From Planctomycetota bacterium (GTDB taxonomy: Bacteria; Planctomycetota; Planctomycetia; Pirellulales; UBA1268): a stretch of 9,510 nucleotides of DNA. This document shows, in pieces, positions 1 to 6,684 of this stretch. The position numbers and the translations under genes are program-made. Position 1 is the stretch's first letter; each line of letters begins with the position of its first letter. Below the pieces are notes generated by a model. The model saw only the letters and a list, made by a program, of their open reading frames with translations. It was not told the origin of the DNA and ran no database searches. The stretch is taken from the NCBI GenBank assembly GCA_003669255.1, contig QWPO01000194.1, positions 1 through 9,510 on the forward strand, in the 5' to 3' direction.

Positions 1-241
1 AGGCCTGGGCGGCCCAGAACACAAGGGCCGGACGCAGCCGCTTCCCGGGCGCGAGGACGGCGTACCGCATCGACTCTGCAAGCCGTGCTGGCGTCTCGTC
101 GTCGAAGCCGACCGCGGCGGAGAGCCGGGGCTCAAAAAAGTCGCGGACGGCCTCCAGGGCGGCCACGACTGAACCCCCCGCACCGGCCGGGAGGCAGGTG
201 TCAGGAGTTGCTTCGCTGCTGGTCACCGGGCAGTTCGCCAT
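1..241 (-). CDS. ispA: Polyprenyl (farnesyl/geranylgeranyl) diphosphate synthase, N-terminal fragment
   Basis: This is the first 80 codons of a class I trans-isoprenyl diphosphate synthase; the rest lies beyond the left window edge. By family knowledge these cytoplasmic enzymes condense isopentenyl diphosphate with allylic diphosphates to make C15-C20 precursors of quinones, carotenoids and cell-wall lipid carriers. The visible diagnostic stretch is MRYAVLAPGKRLRPALVFWA at residues 58-77, which holds the conserved GKRLRP substrate-binding motif (66-71). The two Asp-rich motifs would lie further on and cannot be checked. I chose the ATG whose complement is at 239-241: no in-frame start is visible just upstream, and the helix leading into the motif fits the family. 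The ribosome binding site is weak. It follows xseB on the same strand after 132 bp, and an xseB-ispA order is common in bacteria. The product chain length (C15 or C20) cannot be told, so the symbol is provisional. Confidence 0.85.
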   Translation of the reverse strand, partial: MANCPVTSSEATPDTCLPAGAGGSVVAALEAVRDFFEPRLSAAVGFDDETPARLAESMRYAVLAPGKRLRPALVFWAAQA

Positions 242-278
242 GTGTGGCCTGCAGGGAAGGGTGAGGCTCGTGAAGGGT

Positions 279-343
279 GATCCGAGCGGATGATCCAGGT
301 GGGTGATCCGAGTGGATGATCCAAGCGGACGATCCGAGCCCTT
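279..343. repeat. 13-bp degenerate tandem repeat, about 4.6 copies
   Basis: Five consecutive 13-bp units start at 279, 292, 305, 318 and 331, each opening with GATCC. They read GATCCGAGCGGAT, GATCCAGGTGGGT, GATCCGAGTGGAT, GATCCAAGCGGAC and GATCCGAGCCCTT; the last diverges after eight bases. The consensus is GATCCgAGyGGAt. The unit junctions create short palindromes such as GGATGATCC (288-296 and 314-322). The array lies wholly in the gap between the xseB stop and the ispA start, so it would sit in the leader of ispA if the two are co-transcribed. A unit of 13 bp is not a multiple of three, which argues against a coding repeat. No function is assigned: a slippage-generated array and a protein-binding array both remain possible. 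Confidence 0.85.
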
Positions 344-373
344 CCTGAAACATCTGTTTCGCCCGGGGAAAGT

Positions 374-724
374 CTAGCTGTCGCCTCCGCCATCGTCCAT
401 GCCGGGGAGCGCCCGCGACCGTTGTTTTCGGCCGGCTGCCCGAGGAGTTTTGGCAGCCTCACCCGTGTTGAGAGGGACGGTTGGGGCCAGGATCGGCCGT
501 CCCTCGTCGTCGATGCGGACGAGCGTGCTGACCTTCTCTTCCGCGGCGGCGAGTTCCTCGTGCAGCCGGCGGAGCAGGCCGACACCCCGTTCATAGGCTG
601 CGATTGAGTCTGACAGGCCGAGGCTTCCCGATTCGAGCCGCGAGACGATCTCGCCGAGGTCGGCGAGGGCGGTTTCAAACGAGGCGGGCTGGGGTGAGTC
701 TGCGGGCTCAGCGTCCGATGGCAT
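374..724 (-). CDS. xseB: Exodeoxyribonuclease VII small subunit XseB
   Basis: This 116-residue protein is the small subunit of exonuclease VII. By family knowledge the cytoplasmic enzyme degrades single-stranded DNA processively from both ends, with several XseB copies bound per XseA. The ExoVII_S helical hairpin spans about residues 15-68: it starts at FETALADLGEIVSRLESG, continues with the L..S...YERGV..L pattern, and ends at the AEEKVSTLV segment. A Gly/Ala/Arg-rich tail of about 45 residues follows that is not part of the conserved domain. I chose the ATG at 724 over an upstream ATG at 826 for two reasons. The extra 34 residues of the longer form would lie entirely inside xseA and match nothing conserved, and a good AAAGGA ribosome binding site sits nine bases before 724. 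The start overlaps the end of xseA by 17 bp, which suggests translational coupling of the two subunits. Confidence 0.93.
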   Translation of the reverse strand: MPSDAEPADSPQPASFETALADLGEIVSRLESGSLGLSDSIAAYERGVGLLRRLHEELAAAEEKVSTLVRIDDEGRPILAPTVPLNTGEAAKTPRAAGRKQRSRALPGMDDGGGDS

Positions 725-1958
725 CGTTGGTCGTCCTTTCCACACGGCTCCAGAGGCGTCCGTCTGCGAGCTGCGTGATGATGGTAACGCCGGCCGCGAT
801 GCCAGCGGTGCTCTTGAGGGCTGCATCGTGACCGTCGAGCCTGGTCACCGACCAGCCGCGGGCAAGAAGGTGCACGGGGCTACCGGCCTCGAGACGCGCC
901 GCCGCGGCGGCGACCCGCTCGCCAGTTCGTTCGACGACGACCCCGGCCAGGCGGCGAAGCCGGATGGCATGCCGGTCGATCGCGTCGCGACGGTCACGGA
1001 CCAGCCGGCTCGGATCGGCGAACATGCGTGACCGAGCCAGCGACGTGAGGCGGTCGCGGGAGAGTTCGAACTGTCTCGCGAGCGACATCTGCAGCCGTGT
1101 CCCCAGCGAGGCGACGGTGGCGGTCACCTGGCGGGCATCGGGTACGAGTTTCACGGCGGCGTCGGTCGGCGTCAGCGCCCGCACATCGGCGGCGAGGTCG
1201 CAGAGCGTGACGTCGATCTCGTGTCCCACGCCCGACACGACCGGGATCGGCGACGCGGCGACTGCGCGGACGAGCACCTCCTCGTTGAACGACCAGAGGT
1301 CTTCGAGGCTGCCGCCACCGCGGATCAGGGCGATGGCGTCGACGGCGGGCCGCAGCCGCGCCGCCGCACCGAGGGCCGCGGCGAGTTCCTCGGCGGCTCC
1401 CGCCCCCTGCACCCGCGACGGGACGACGATCACTTCGGTCGCACGCCACCGCGACAGGAGCGTTTCAAGGAAGTCGGCGATCGCGGCTCCGGTGGGGCTC
1501 GTGACCACGGCGATTCGCCCAGGGAACTCGGGCAGGGGCTGCTTCCGGGCCGCGGCGAACGCCCCCTCGGCGTCGAGGAGGGCGTGGACGCGGCGGAGCC
1601 GGGCTTCCAGCGTGCCGGTGCCGACCGCGTGCAGCCGATCGATCGTCAGTTGGTAGGTGCCGCGGGGCGGATAGACCTCCAGCCGCCCGTGGCAGACCAC
1701 GGCCAGGCCGTCGGCGGGCTCGATGGCAATCGACTGCATCGTGCCCCGCCAGATCACCGCGCGGAGCACGGCGTCTTCGTCCTTGAGCGACAGGTAGACG
1801 TGGCCGCTGGAGGCCCGCGTCAGGTTGCTCACCTCGCCGGCCACCCAGACGTCGGCAAACCGGGTCTCGACCTGCTCCTTGACTCGGGAGGTGAGGTCCG
1901 ACACGCTCTGGACGTCGTCGGGCGGGCTACGGTGGTCTGTCGCGACGCGGGTGGCCAT
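708..1958 (-). CDS. xseA: Exodeoxyribonuclease VII large subunit XseA
   Basis: This 416-residue protein is the catalytic subunit of exonuclease VII, which degrades single-stranded DNA during repair and recombination. The domains follow the family order. An N-terminal OB-fold covers about residues 17-112, with GEVSN (41-45) and SGHVYLSLKD (51-60). The catalytic domain carries VVTSPTGAAI (151-160), RGGGSLEDLWSFNEE (213-227), and GVGHEID (243-249) followed by D..ADVRALTPT (254-264). A coiled-coil-prone, Arg-rich helical region follows (about 275-355), and the family's C-terminal RGWS motif is at 367-370. The length is slightly shorter than the E. coli protein (about 456 residues), mostly through a shorter helical region. 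The ATG at 1958 lies about 18 residues before the conserved SVSDLTSRV segment; no strong ribosome binding site is visible. It is the first gene of the minus-strand xseA-xseB-ispA block and diverges from the transporter gene starting at 2019. Confidence 0.97.
   Translation of the reverse strand: MATRVATDHRSPPDDVQSVSDLTSRVKEQVETRFADVWVAGEVSNLTRASSGHVYLSLKDEDAVLRAVIWRGTMQSIAIEPADGLAVVCHGRLEVYPPRGTYQLTIDRLHAVGTGTLEARLRRVHALLDAEGAFAAARKQPLPEFPGRIAVVTSPTGAAIADFLETLLSRWRATEVIVVPSRVQGAGAAEELAAALGAAARLRPAVDAIALIRGGGSLEDLWSFNEEVLVRAVAASPIPVVSGVGHEIDVTLCDLAADVRALTPTDAAVKLVPDARQVTATVASLGTRLQMSLARQFELSRDRLTSLARSRMFADPSRLVRDRRDAIDRHAIRLRRLAGVVVERTGERVAAAAARLEAGSPVHLLARGWSVTRLDGHDAALKSTAGIAAGVTIITQLADGRLWSRVERTTNDAIGR
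734..739 (-). promoter_or_regulatory. Ribosome binding site of xseB
   Basis: On the minus strand AAAGGA lies nine bases upstream of the ATG at 724, inside the 3' end of xseA. It is one of the clearest Shine-Dalgarno sequences in the window and decides the xseB start in favour of the 116-residue form. Confidence 0.75.
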
Positions 1959-2018
1959 GGGTCGCCAGTGTAGCAGTCGCCGGCAACGGACCCGGCCCGG
2001 CGGAGGCGTGGAGCGAGC
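1959..2018. promoter_or_regulatory. Divergent intergenic region between xseA and the MFS gene
   Basis: This 60-bp gap separates two genes transcribed away from each other, so promoters for both directions must lie here or reach into the coding ends. I see no convincing sigma-70 -35/-10 pair; the stretch is GC-rich. On the plus strand GGAGG (2002-2006) and GGAG (2010-2013) are candidate ribosome binding sites for the transporter. The assignment rests on gene orientation, not on a recognised motif. Confidence 0.4.
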
Positions 2019-3347
2019 ATGTCAGCAGCCCCAGTCGAGAGCGGAGTTTCACGCCCCGATGAGGCAGCCTCCCGAGCCGCGCTGCTCGTCGTGTTCCTCA
2101 CGGTCTTCATCGACCTGCTCGGGTTCGGGATCGTCCTGCCCGTGATGCCGCGGCAGGCCGAGCCCTTCCTCAACGCTCTCGGGCTCTCGCCGGCCGCCCA
2201 GGGGGCGGTCATCGGGGTGCTCTTCTCGAGTTTCTCGCTGATGCAGTTTCTCTTCAGTCCGATCTGGGGCCGCCTCTCCGACCGGGTCGGCCGTCGGCCG
2301 ATGCTGCTGTTGAGCCTGGCAGGATCGGTCGTCTTCTATGCCGTCTACGCCGTCGCGGTCCTGGTGCCGTCCGATCCCGCGCCCTCGCGTGAACAGGCCG
2401 CGCTGGCCCTCGGCCTGATGCTGCTGTCGCGGATCGGTGCCGGCATCGCCGGGGCGAGCGTGGGCACGGCGGCAGCCGTGATCGCCGACTGCACGACGCC
2501 GGAGAATCGGGCCCGCGGCATGGCGCTCATCGGCATCGCGTTCGGGGGCGGCTTCACGCTGGGCCCGTTGATTGCCTATTTCGGCCTGGCGATTTTCCGC
2601 CAGCAACCCTGGGGCGTGGGGGCGATCGCGTCGGCGCTGTCGCTGGTGGCCCTGGTGATCGCGGCCACCGTGTTTCGCGAGACGCGTCCGGCCCGAGGGG
2701 TTCCCGAGCGGCCACGGTCGGGGTTCAGCCGTATGGCCGCGGTGCTGTCGACGCCCGGCGTGGGCGCTCTGGTGCTCGTCTACTTCCTGTCGATCGTCGC
2801 CTTTGCCGGCTTCGAGTCGACGCTTGCTCGCCTGACGCGGTCGGCCTTCGGCATGTCGGATAACGACAACTTCCTTGTCTTCGCCTTCATCGGCGCCATG
2901 CTGCTCGTTGCGGGTGGCGGCTACCGGCCCCTGGCGAAGCGTTTTTCGGAGCGTCAACTGCTCGCGGCGGGGGTGCTTTTCGTGCTCGTCGGGATCGGCC
3001 TGCTCGGGGTTGTGGCCTGGTGGGTCTATCGTGATCCGTCGGCCGGTCAGGCCGTGGCGGCGAAGGCCGTCTTCTACACGGCCGCTGCGGTCGCTGTGGC
3101 GGGCTTCGCGGCGGTCAACCCATCGGTGTCGGCCTTGATCTCAAAGCAGGCCGATCCGGCGCGGCAGGGCGAGGTGCTCGGCGTCAACCAGTCGTTTGCC
3201 TCGCTCGGGCGGATCGTCGGTCCGTTCCTCGGCTCGTTTCTGTTCGGGATGCATGCCTCGCATGCGCTGCCGTTTGCGGTGTCTGCGATGCTGCTGTGCG
3301 GCGTGCTCGCGTTGTTGCCGCGGATCGCCGGTGGAACACCCCGATGA
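2019..3347 (+). CDS. MFS transporter, TetA/DHA1-like drug:H+ antiporter family
   Basis: This 442-residue inner-membrane protein has the hydrophobicity pattern of a 12-helix major facilitator transporter. Helix 1 (about residues 21-43) contains FIDLLGFGIVLPVMP, with an Asp inside the membrane segment (D32) as in tetracycline-type antiporters. Helix 2 is followed by motif A, GRLSDRVGRRPM (84-95). Motif B-like RIGAGIAGA is at 138-146, and ADCTTPENRARGM (156-168) is the conserved loop after helix 4. The motif C-like segment GIAFGGGFTLGPLIAYF (172-188) lies in helix 5. These features place it with proton-driven exporters, but the substrate cannot be inferred, and calling it a tetracycline pump would go too far. 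The start codon follows GGAG at five bases. Its stop overlaps the start of the downstream chelatase gene (ATGA), so the two are probably translated together; this hints at a metal- or tetrapyrrole-related substrate but does not prove it. Confidence 0.9.
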   Translation: MSAAPVESGVSRPDEAASRAALLVVFLTVFIDLLGFGIVLPVMPRQAEPFLNALGLSPAAQGAVIGVLFSSFSLMQFLFSPIWGRLSDRVGRRPMLLLSLAGSVVFYAVYAVAVLVPSDPAPSREQAALALGLMLLSRIGAGIAGASVGTAAAVIADCTTPENRARGMALIGIAFGGGFTLGPLIAYFGLAIFRQQPWGVGAIASALSLVALVIAATVFRETRPARGVPERPRSGFSRMAAVLSTPGVGALVLVYFLSIVAFAGFESTLARLTRSAFGMSDNDNFLVFAFIGAMLLVAGGGYRPLAKRFSERQLLAAGVLFVLVGIGLLGVVAWWVYRDPSAGQAVAAKAVFYTAAAVAVAGFAAVNPSVSALISKQADPARQGEVLGVNQSFASLGRIVGPFLGSFLFGMHASHALPFAVSAMLLCGVLALLPRIAGGTPR

Positions 3348-4153
3348 CACTGCGGACCGGTGTGCTTGTGATTGGCCACGGAACAGCGGATCCGGTCGGC
3401 GCGGCGGAGACCCGGCAGGTCGCGGCGACCGTCGCCAGCCTGATGCCCGATGTGCCGGTCGAACTCGGCTTCCTGGAGGTGATCGCCCCGACGATCGGCG
3501 ATGCGCTGGCCCGGCTCGCCGCCCGCGGTTGCCGCTCGATCGTGGCCGCTCCGCTGTTGCTCTTCGCCGCCGGGCACGCGAAACGCGATGTGCCCGAGGC
3601 GGTTGCGGTGGCGGCCGCGGCACACGGGATGAGCGTCCGGCAGACGGATGCGTTCGGTGAGATTCACGAGATCGTGGAACTGTCTCAGACCAGGCGCCGC
3701 GAGGCGGTCGCTACCCGCGGTCCGGTCGGGGCCGCCGCAACCGTGCTCGTGATGATTGGCCGCGGGTCGAGCGATCCCGAGGCGGCCACCCAGCTCCGCT
3801 CGTTCACGGAGGCGACCCTCGGCGACGCGGGGTCCGCCCGGCCCCGCCGGGTCGAAATGGGTTTCGTGGCGGCCGCCCGGCCACGGCTCGACGAGGCGAT
3901 CGCCACCGCCTGCGACCCCGCGGACGTTGAGGTGCGTAGGATCATCGTGCAGCCTCATCTGCTGTTTCGTGGCCACGTGGAGGATCAGGTGAACGAGGCG
4001 GTGGCCAGCGGCCGGGTGCAGCGGCCCGACATCGAGTGGATTCAGGTGCCCCGACTAGGCGCCGATCCGCTCGTCGCCAGAGCACTTGCCCGCCGGGTGA
4101 CGCAGGTCGCCGATGCGGAAAACACGACGGAAAGCCTGTCTCGCCAAGGCTGA
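3344..4153 (+). CDS. cbiX: Sirohydrochlorin chelatase family protein (CbiX-like, two domains)
   Basis: This 269-residue cytoplasmic protein consists of two tandem CbiX/SirB-like halves. By family knowledge such enzymes insert cobalt, nickel or ferrous iron into sirohydrochlorin on the way to cobalamin, F430 or siroheme. The N-half has the metal-binding pattern: IGHGTADP (H12), ELGFLEVIAPTI (40-51), and PLLLFAAGHAKRDVP (H78). The C-half repeats the architecture with VMIGRGSSDP (137-145), VEMGFVAAARP (170-180) and VQPHLLFRGHVEDQV (H211), but the first His is replaced by Arg (R140). Catalysis is therefore most likely in the N-half. I chose the ATG at 3344, which overlaps the transporter stop as ATGA and has GGTGGA eight bases upstream; an ATG at 3296 would add 16 unconserved residues from inside the transporter gene. 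The metal specificity is not visible, and no other tetrapyrrole gene lies in the window. Confidence 0.9.
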   Translation: MTLRTGVLVIGHGTADPVGAAETRQVAATVASLMPDVPVELGFLEVIAPTIGDALARLAARGCRSIVAAPLLLFAAGHAKRDVPEAVAVAAAAHGMSVRQTDAFGEIHEIVELSQTRRREAVATRGPVGAAATVLVMIGRGSSDPEAATQLRSFTEATLGDAGSARPRRVEMGFVAAARPRLDEAIATACDPADVEVRRIIVQPHLLFRGHVEDQVNEAVASGRVQRPDIEWIQVPRLGADPLVARALARRVTQVADAENTTESLSRQG

Positions 4154-4222
4154 CGCGAGACGTCACAATGAATGGTCCCGCAGCTGATCCGGCACATCAG
4201 GTTCGGGACGGGTACGCATGTC

Positions 4223-6478
4223 ATGACACGGAGGGTTCACCGCGTGGACGGAACGACACGGACGGGGTGGTCGATCGGCATAGTGGGCATGATGGCCATG
4301 ATGGCCATGCAGTTCATGGCGGCTGCCGCCGAGGCGCAGGTGCCGCAGCAGCCGCCCGCGGTGGTGGCGCCGGCTCCCGTTGATCGGCCGGTGATCCAGG
4401 CTCCCGCAGCCGCTCCCGGTCTCCCGCCCGCGGCCGCCCCGGCTGGTGCTCCCGGGCAGGCCAACGCGCCGCCGGCGTCGGTGAAACCCGGGACCAACGA
4501 CCGCTACATCGCGGTGGCGGTTCGCCGCCAACTCGAGAACGAGCACTTTCTTCGCAAGCCCATCGACGATGAGATCGCCCGGCGGTGGTTCTCCTCGTTT
4601 CTCGAGGCGCTCGATCCCATGAAGGTCTACTTTCTGCAGAGCGACGTCGATGCGTTCATGCAGAAGCGAGAGTCGCTCGACGACCTCGTGAAGAAGGGCG
4701 ACGTCACCTTCGCCTACGACGTGCTGACGAGGTTCCTGCAGCGGGTGGACCAGCGGCTGCCGCTGGTCGAGCGGCTGATCCAGGGAGCCCAGGACTTCAG
4801 CAAAGACGAAACGATCGTCATCGATCGCGACGAGACGAAGTGGGCGAAGAACGAGGCCGAGGCCGAGGACCTCTGGCGGCGGCGGATCAAGTACGACCTG
4901 CTTGTGCAGAAGATGGAGAAGACGTCACCCGAGGAGGCGAAGGACAAGCTCCTGCGCCGCTATCGCAGCCTCGCCAAGCGGTGGCACCAGATGACGGCCG
5001 ACGAGTTGCTCGAGACCTATCTCTCGTCGCTCACCAGCAGTTTCGATCCGCACACCAGCTACATGTCCCCCGGCACCCTGGAGAACTTCGAGATCGGGAT
5101 GCGGCTGCAGCTCGATGGCATCGGCGCCCAGCTCAAGGGCGAGGACGGCTACACCACGATCGTGGAACTCACTCCGGGCGGCGCGGCCGACAAAGACGGC
5201 CGGCTCAAGTCCAAGGATCGCGTGGTCGGTGTGGGCCAGGGTACGGAAGGCGAGATCGTCGATGTCGTCGACATGAACCTGAACGAGGTCGTGAAGCTGA
5301 TCCGGGGCAAGCGGGGCACGACCGTCCGCCTCAAGGTGATCCCCGTCGGTGAGAACGTGCCCAAGGTCTACGACATCACCCGGGCGAAGATCGAACTCAA
5401 GGACGCCGAAGCTCGTGGCGAGGTGATCGAGCACGGCAAGAAGGCCGACGGCGCGGCCTACAAGGTTGGCGTGATCAACCTGCCGAGCTTCTATCTCGAC
5501 ATGGCCGGCGCCCAGCAGGGCCAGGCGGAGTTCAAAAGCAGCACCCGCGACTGCAAGCGGCTCCTCGAGGACTTCCGCAAGCAGGGCGTCGACTGCGTGG
5601 TGCTCGATCTGCGGAGCAACGGCGGCGGCTCGCTGCCGGAGGCGATCAAGCTGACGGGCCTGTTCATCGACAAGGGCCCAGTGGTGCAGATCAAGGATTC
5701 TGACAAGCAGGTCCGTCCCTACGACGATGTCGATCCGGGCGTCGTCTGGGACGGCCCGCTGGTCGTGCTCACGAGCAAGTTCAGCGCCAGTGCCAGCGAA
5801 ATCCTCGCCGGTGCGATCCAGGACTACCACCGCGGCTTGATCGTGGGCGACAAGTCGACCCATGGGAAGGGAACCGTGCAGACGCTCCTCGACGTCGGCC
5901 GCCAGCTCTTTCCCAGGTTCGACAGTTCGCCGCAGTTGGGGGCCATCAAGGTGACGATCCAACAGTTCTACCGGCCTTCCGGCGACAGCACCCAACTCGA
6001 GGGTGTGCTGAGCGATGTTGAGCTCCCGAGCATCACCAGCCACCTCCCGATCGGGGAGTCGGACCTCGATCACGCGCTGACGTTCGATCGTGTGCCGCGG
6101 GCGGATTTCGCTGGTTCCGATAAGGTGACCGACGGCATGGTGGCGATGCTCCGCGAGGCATCGGCCAAGCGGGTGCAGGCCAACAAGGACTTCGAGAAAC
6201 TCGCCAGCGACATCGCCCGCTACGAGAAGCGGAAGGACGAGAAGACGATCTCGCTCATGGAGAGCGAGTTCGAGCGGCAGTGGAACGAGGGGAAGGCCGC
6301 TGAGGACGAAGAAGAGAAGAAGCTCGAAGAGATGGAGTCGCAGAAGAAGCCAGTCGTCCGTCGTGACTACTACTTCGACGAGGCCCTCAACGTCACGATC
6401 GACTACCTCAAGGCGCTGGCCGGAGCGACCGGGCTCGCCGACACCGCGAAGGTGCTGGAGCAGACACCAGCGCCGTGA
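4223..6478 (+). CDS. prc: Exported S41 C-terminal processing protease (Prc/Tsp type)
   Basis: This 751-residue Ser/Lys protease should act outside the cytoplasmic membrane, trimming or degrading envelope proteins recognised by their C-termini. A signal peptide spans about residues 1-38: an Arg-rich start, a hydrophobic core rich in Met and Ala, and AEA before the likely cleavage site. A Pro/Ala-rich linker follows (about 40-91), then the Tsp N-terminal domain (from NDRYIAVAV; LDPMKVYFLQSDVD is typical), a PDZ domain (about 289-374), and the S41 core. The core contains LDLRSNGGGS, SASASEI with predicted nucleophile S523, and HGKGTVQ with general base K549. The Ser-Lys spacing is 26, one more than in E. 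coli Prc. A DUF3340-like, charged, coiled-coil-prone C-terminal region follows. An in-frame ATG at 4172 would add 17 residues; I prefer 4223 because it gives a normal-length signal-peptide start, but neither has a strong ribosome binding site. The gene lies 69 bp after cbiX. Confidence 0.93.
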   Translation: MTRRVHRVDGTTRTGWSIGIVGMMAMMAMQFMAAAAEAQVPQQPPAVVAPAPVDRPVIQAPAAAPGLPPAAAPAGAPGQANAPPASVKPGTNDRYIAVAVRRQLENEHFLRKPIDDEIARRWFSSFLEALDPMKVYFLQSDVDAFMQKRESLDDLVKKGDVTFAYDVLTRFLQRVDQRLPLVERLIQGAQDFSKDETIVIDRDETKWAKNEAEAEDLWRRRIKYDLLVQKMEKTSPEEAKDKLLRRYRSLAKRWHQMTADELLETYLSSLTSSFDPHTSYMSPGTLENFEIGMRLQLDGIGAQLKGEDGYTTIVELTPGGAADKDGRLKSKDRVVGVGQGTEGEIVDVVDMNLNEVVKLIRGKRGTTVRLKVIPVGENVPKVYDITRAKIELKDAEARGEVIEHGKKADGAAYKVGVINLPSFYLDMAGAQQGQAEFKSSTRDCKRLLEDFRKQGVDCVVLDLRSNGGGSLPEAIKLTGLFIDKGPVVQIKDSDKQVRPYDDVDPGVVWDGPLVVLTSKFSASASEILAGAIQDYHRGLIVGDKSTHGKGTVQTLLDVGRQLFPRFDSSPQLGAIKVTIQQFYRPSGDSTQLEGVLSDVELPSITSHLPIGESDLDHALTFDRVPRADFAGSDKVTDGMVAMLREASAKRVQANKDFEKLASDIARYEKRKDEKTISLMESEFERQWNEGKAAEDEEEKKLEEMESQKKPVVRRDYYFDEALNVTIDYLKALAGATGLADTAKVLEQTPAP

Positions 6479-6684
6479 CCGGTTGCGGATCACGAAGCCC
6501 AATCGCGTGAGCGATGGGGACACGCCGTCTACGTCGCGCTTGCTCCCACAGCCCGGCTCTCGGGCACGGGCAGCCCCTCGCTGAGTTCGTGTTCCGCTCG
6601 TAGGTGCAGGTTGTCAACCTGCACATGACGTGTGCTCGGCGATGATTCACCGCAGGATGCCATCCTGCGGCTACGTGGGCGGCT
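6479..6684. other. Convergent intergenic region between prc and the SDR gene
   Basis: This 206-bp gap separates two convergent operons, so transcription from both sides should end here. Apart from the paired hairpins at 6600-6674, it holds only a short 5-bp stem (GCCCG 6551-6555 with CGGGC 6561-6565). There is no T-run after any stem, so no classic intrinsic terminator is recognised. No ORF in it looks like a gene or a gene remnant. Confidence 0.6.
6600..6674. repeat. REP-like hairpin pair (BIME architecture)
   Basis: Two near-identical palindromic units face each other. The left unit, on the plus strand, is GTAG (6600-6603) followed by arms GTGCAGGTTG (6604-6613) and CAACCTGCAC (6615-6624) around a single T. 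The right unit is in inverse orientation: arms CCGCAGGATG (6650-6659) and CATCCTGCGG (6661-6670) around a single C, followed by CTAC (6671-6674), which reads GTAG in front of the hairpin on the minus strand. Both stems are perfect over 10 bp. The units differ at three stem positions, and each change is matched on the opposite arm, so pairing is kept. A 25-bp spacer separates them. GTAG plus a hairpin in inverted pairs is the signature of REP sequences mobilised by REP-associated tyrosine transposases (RAYT, IS200/IS605-related). The location between convergent operons also fits. Other members of the family should occur elsewhere in the genome, but that cannot be seen here. Confidence 0.8.

Noticed and set aside
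279..343. CRISPR-like array
   Set aside because: The units are 13 bp and directly adjacent, with no spacers, and no cas gene is nearby.
223..678. A minus-strand open frame running through xseB and the 13-bp repeat
   Set aside because: It is out of frame with xseB, whose helical hairpin is convincing, and it overlaps the start of ispA. The repeat unit is not a multiple of three.
2049..2957. A 302-codon minus-strand open frame opposite the MFS gene
   Set aside because: The product would be extremely rich in Arg, Gln, His and Asp, typical of the antisense of membrane-protein codons. There is no motif.
2019..3347. Tetracycline-resistance gene
   Set aside because: The helix 1 and motif A similarity is shared by the whole TetA/DHA1 group. 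Nothing points to tetracycline as the substrate, and no tetR-like regulator lies next to it.
4184..4200. Inverted repeat CTGAT/ATCAG with a 7-base loop before prc
   Set aside because: A 5-bp stem is too weak to call an operator or attenuator without comparative support.
4925..6523. A 532-codon open frame on the minus strand opposite prc
   Set aside because: It lies antisense to a gene with clear protease motifs. Its translation is Arg/Val/Asp-rich with no recognisable domain, as expected of a shadow frame in GC-rich DNA.
6551..6565. Stem GCCCG/CGGGC downstream of prc as an intrinsic terminator
   Set aside because: It has only five base pairs with a five-base loop and no following T-run; stems this short arise often by chance in GC-rich sequence.
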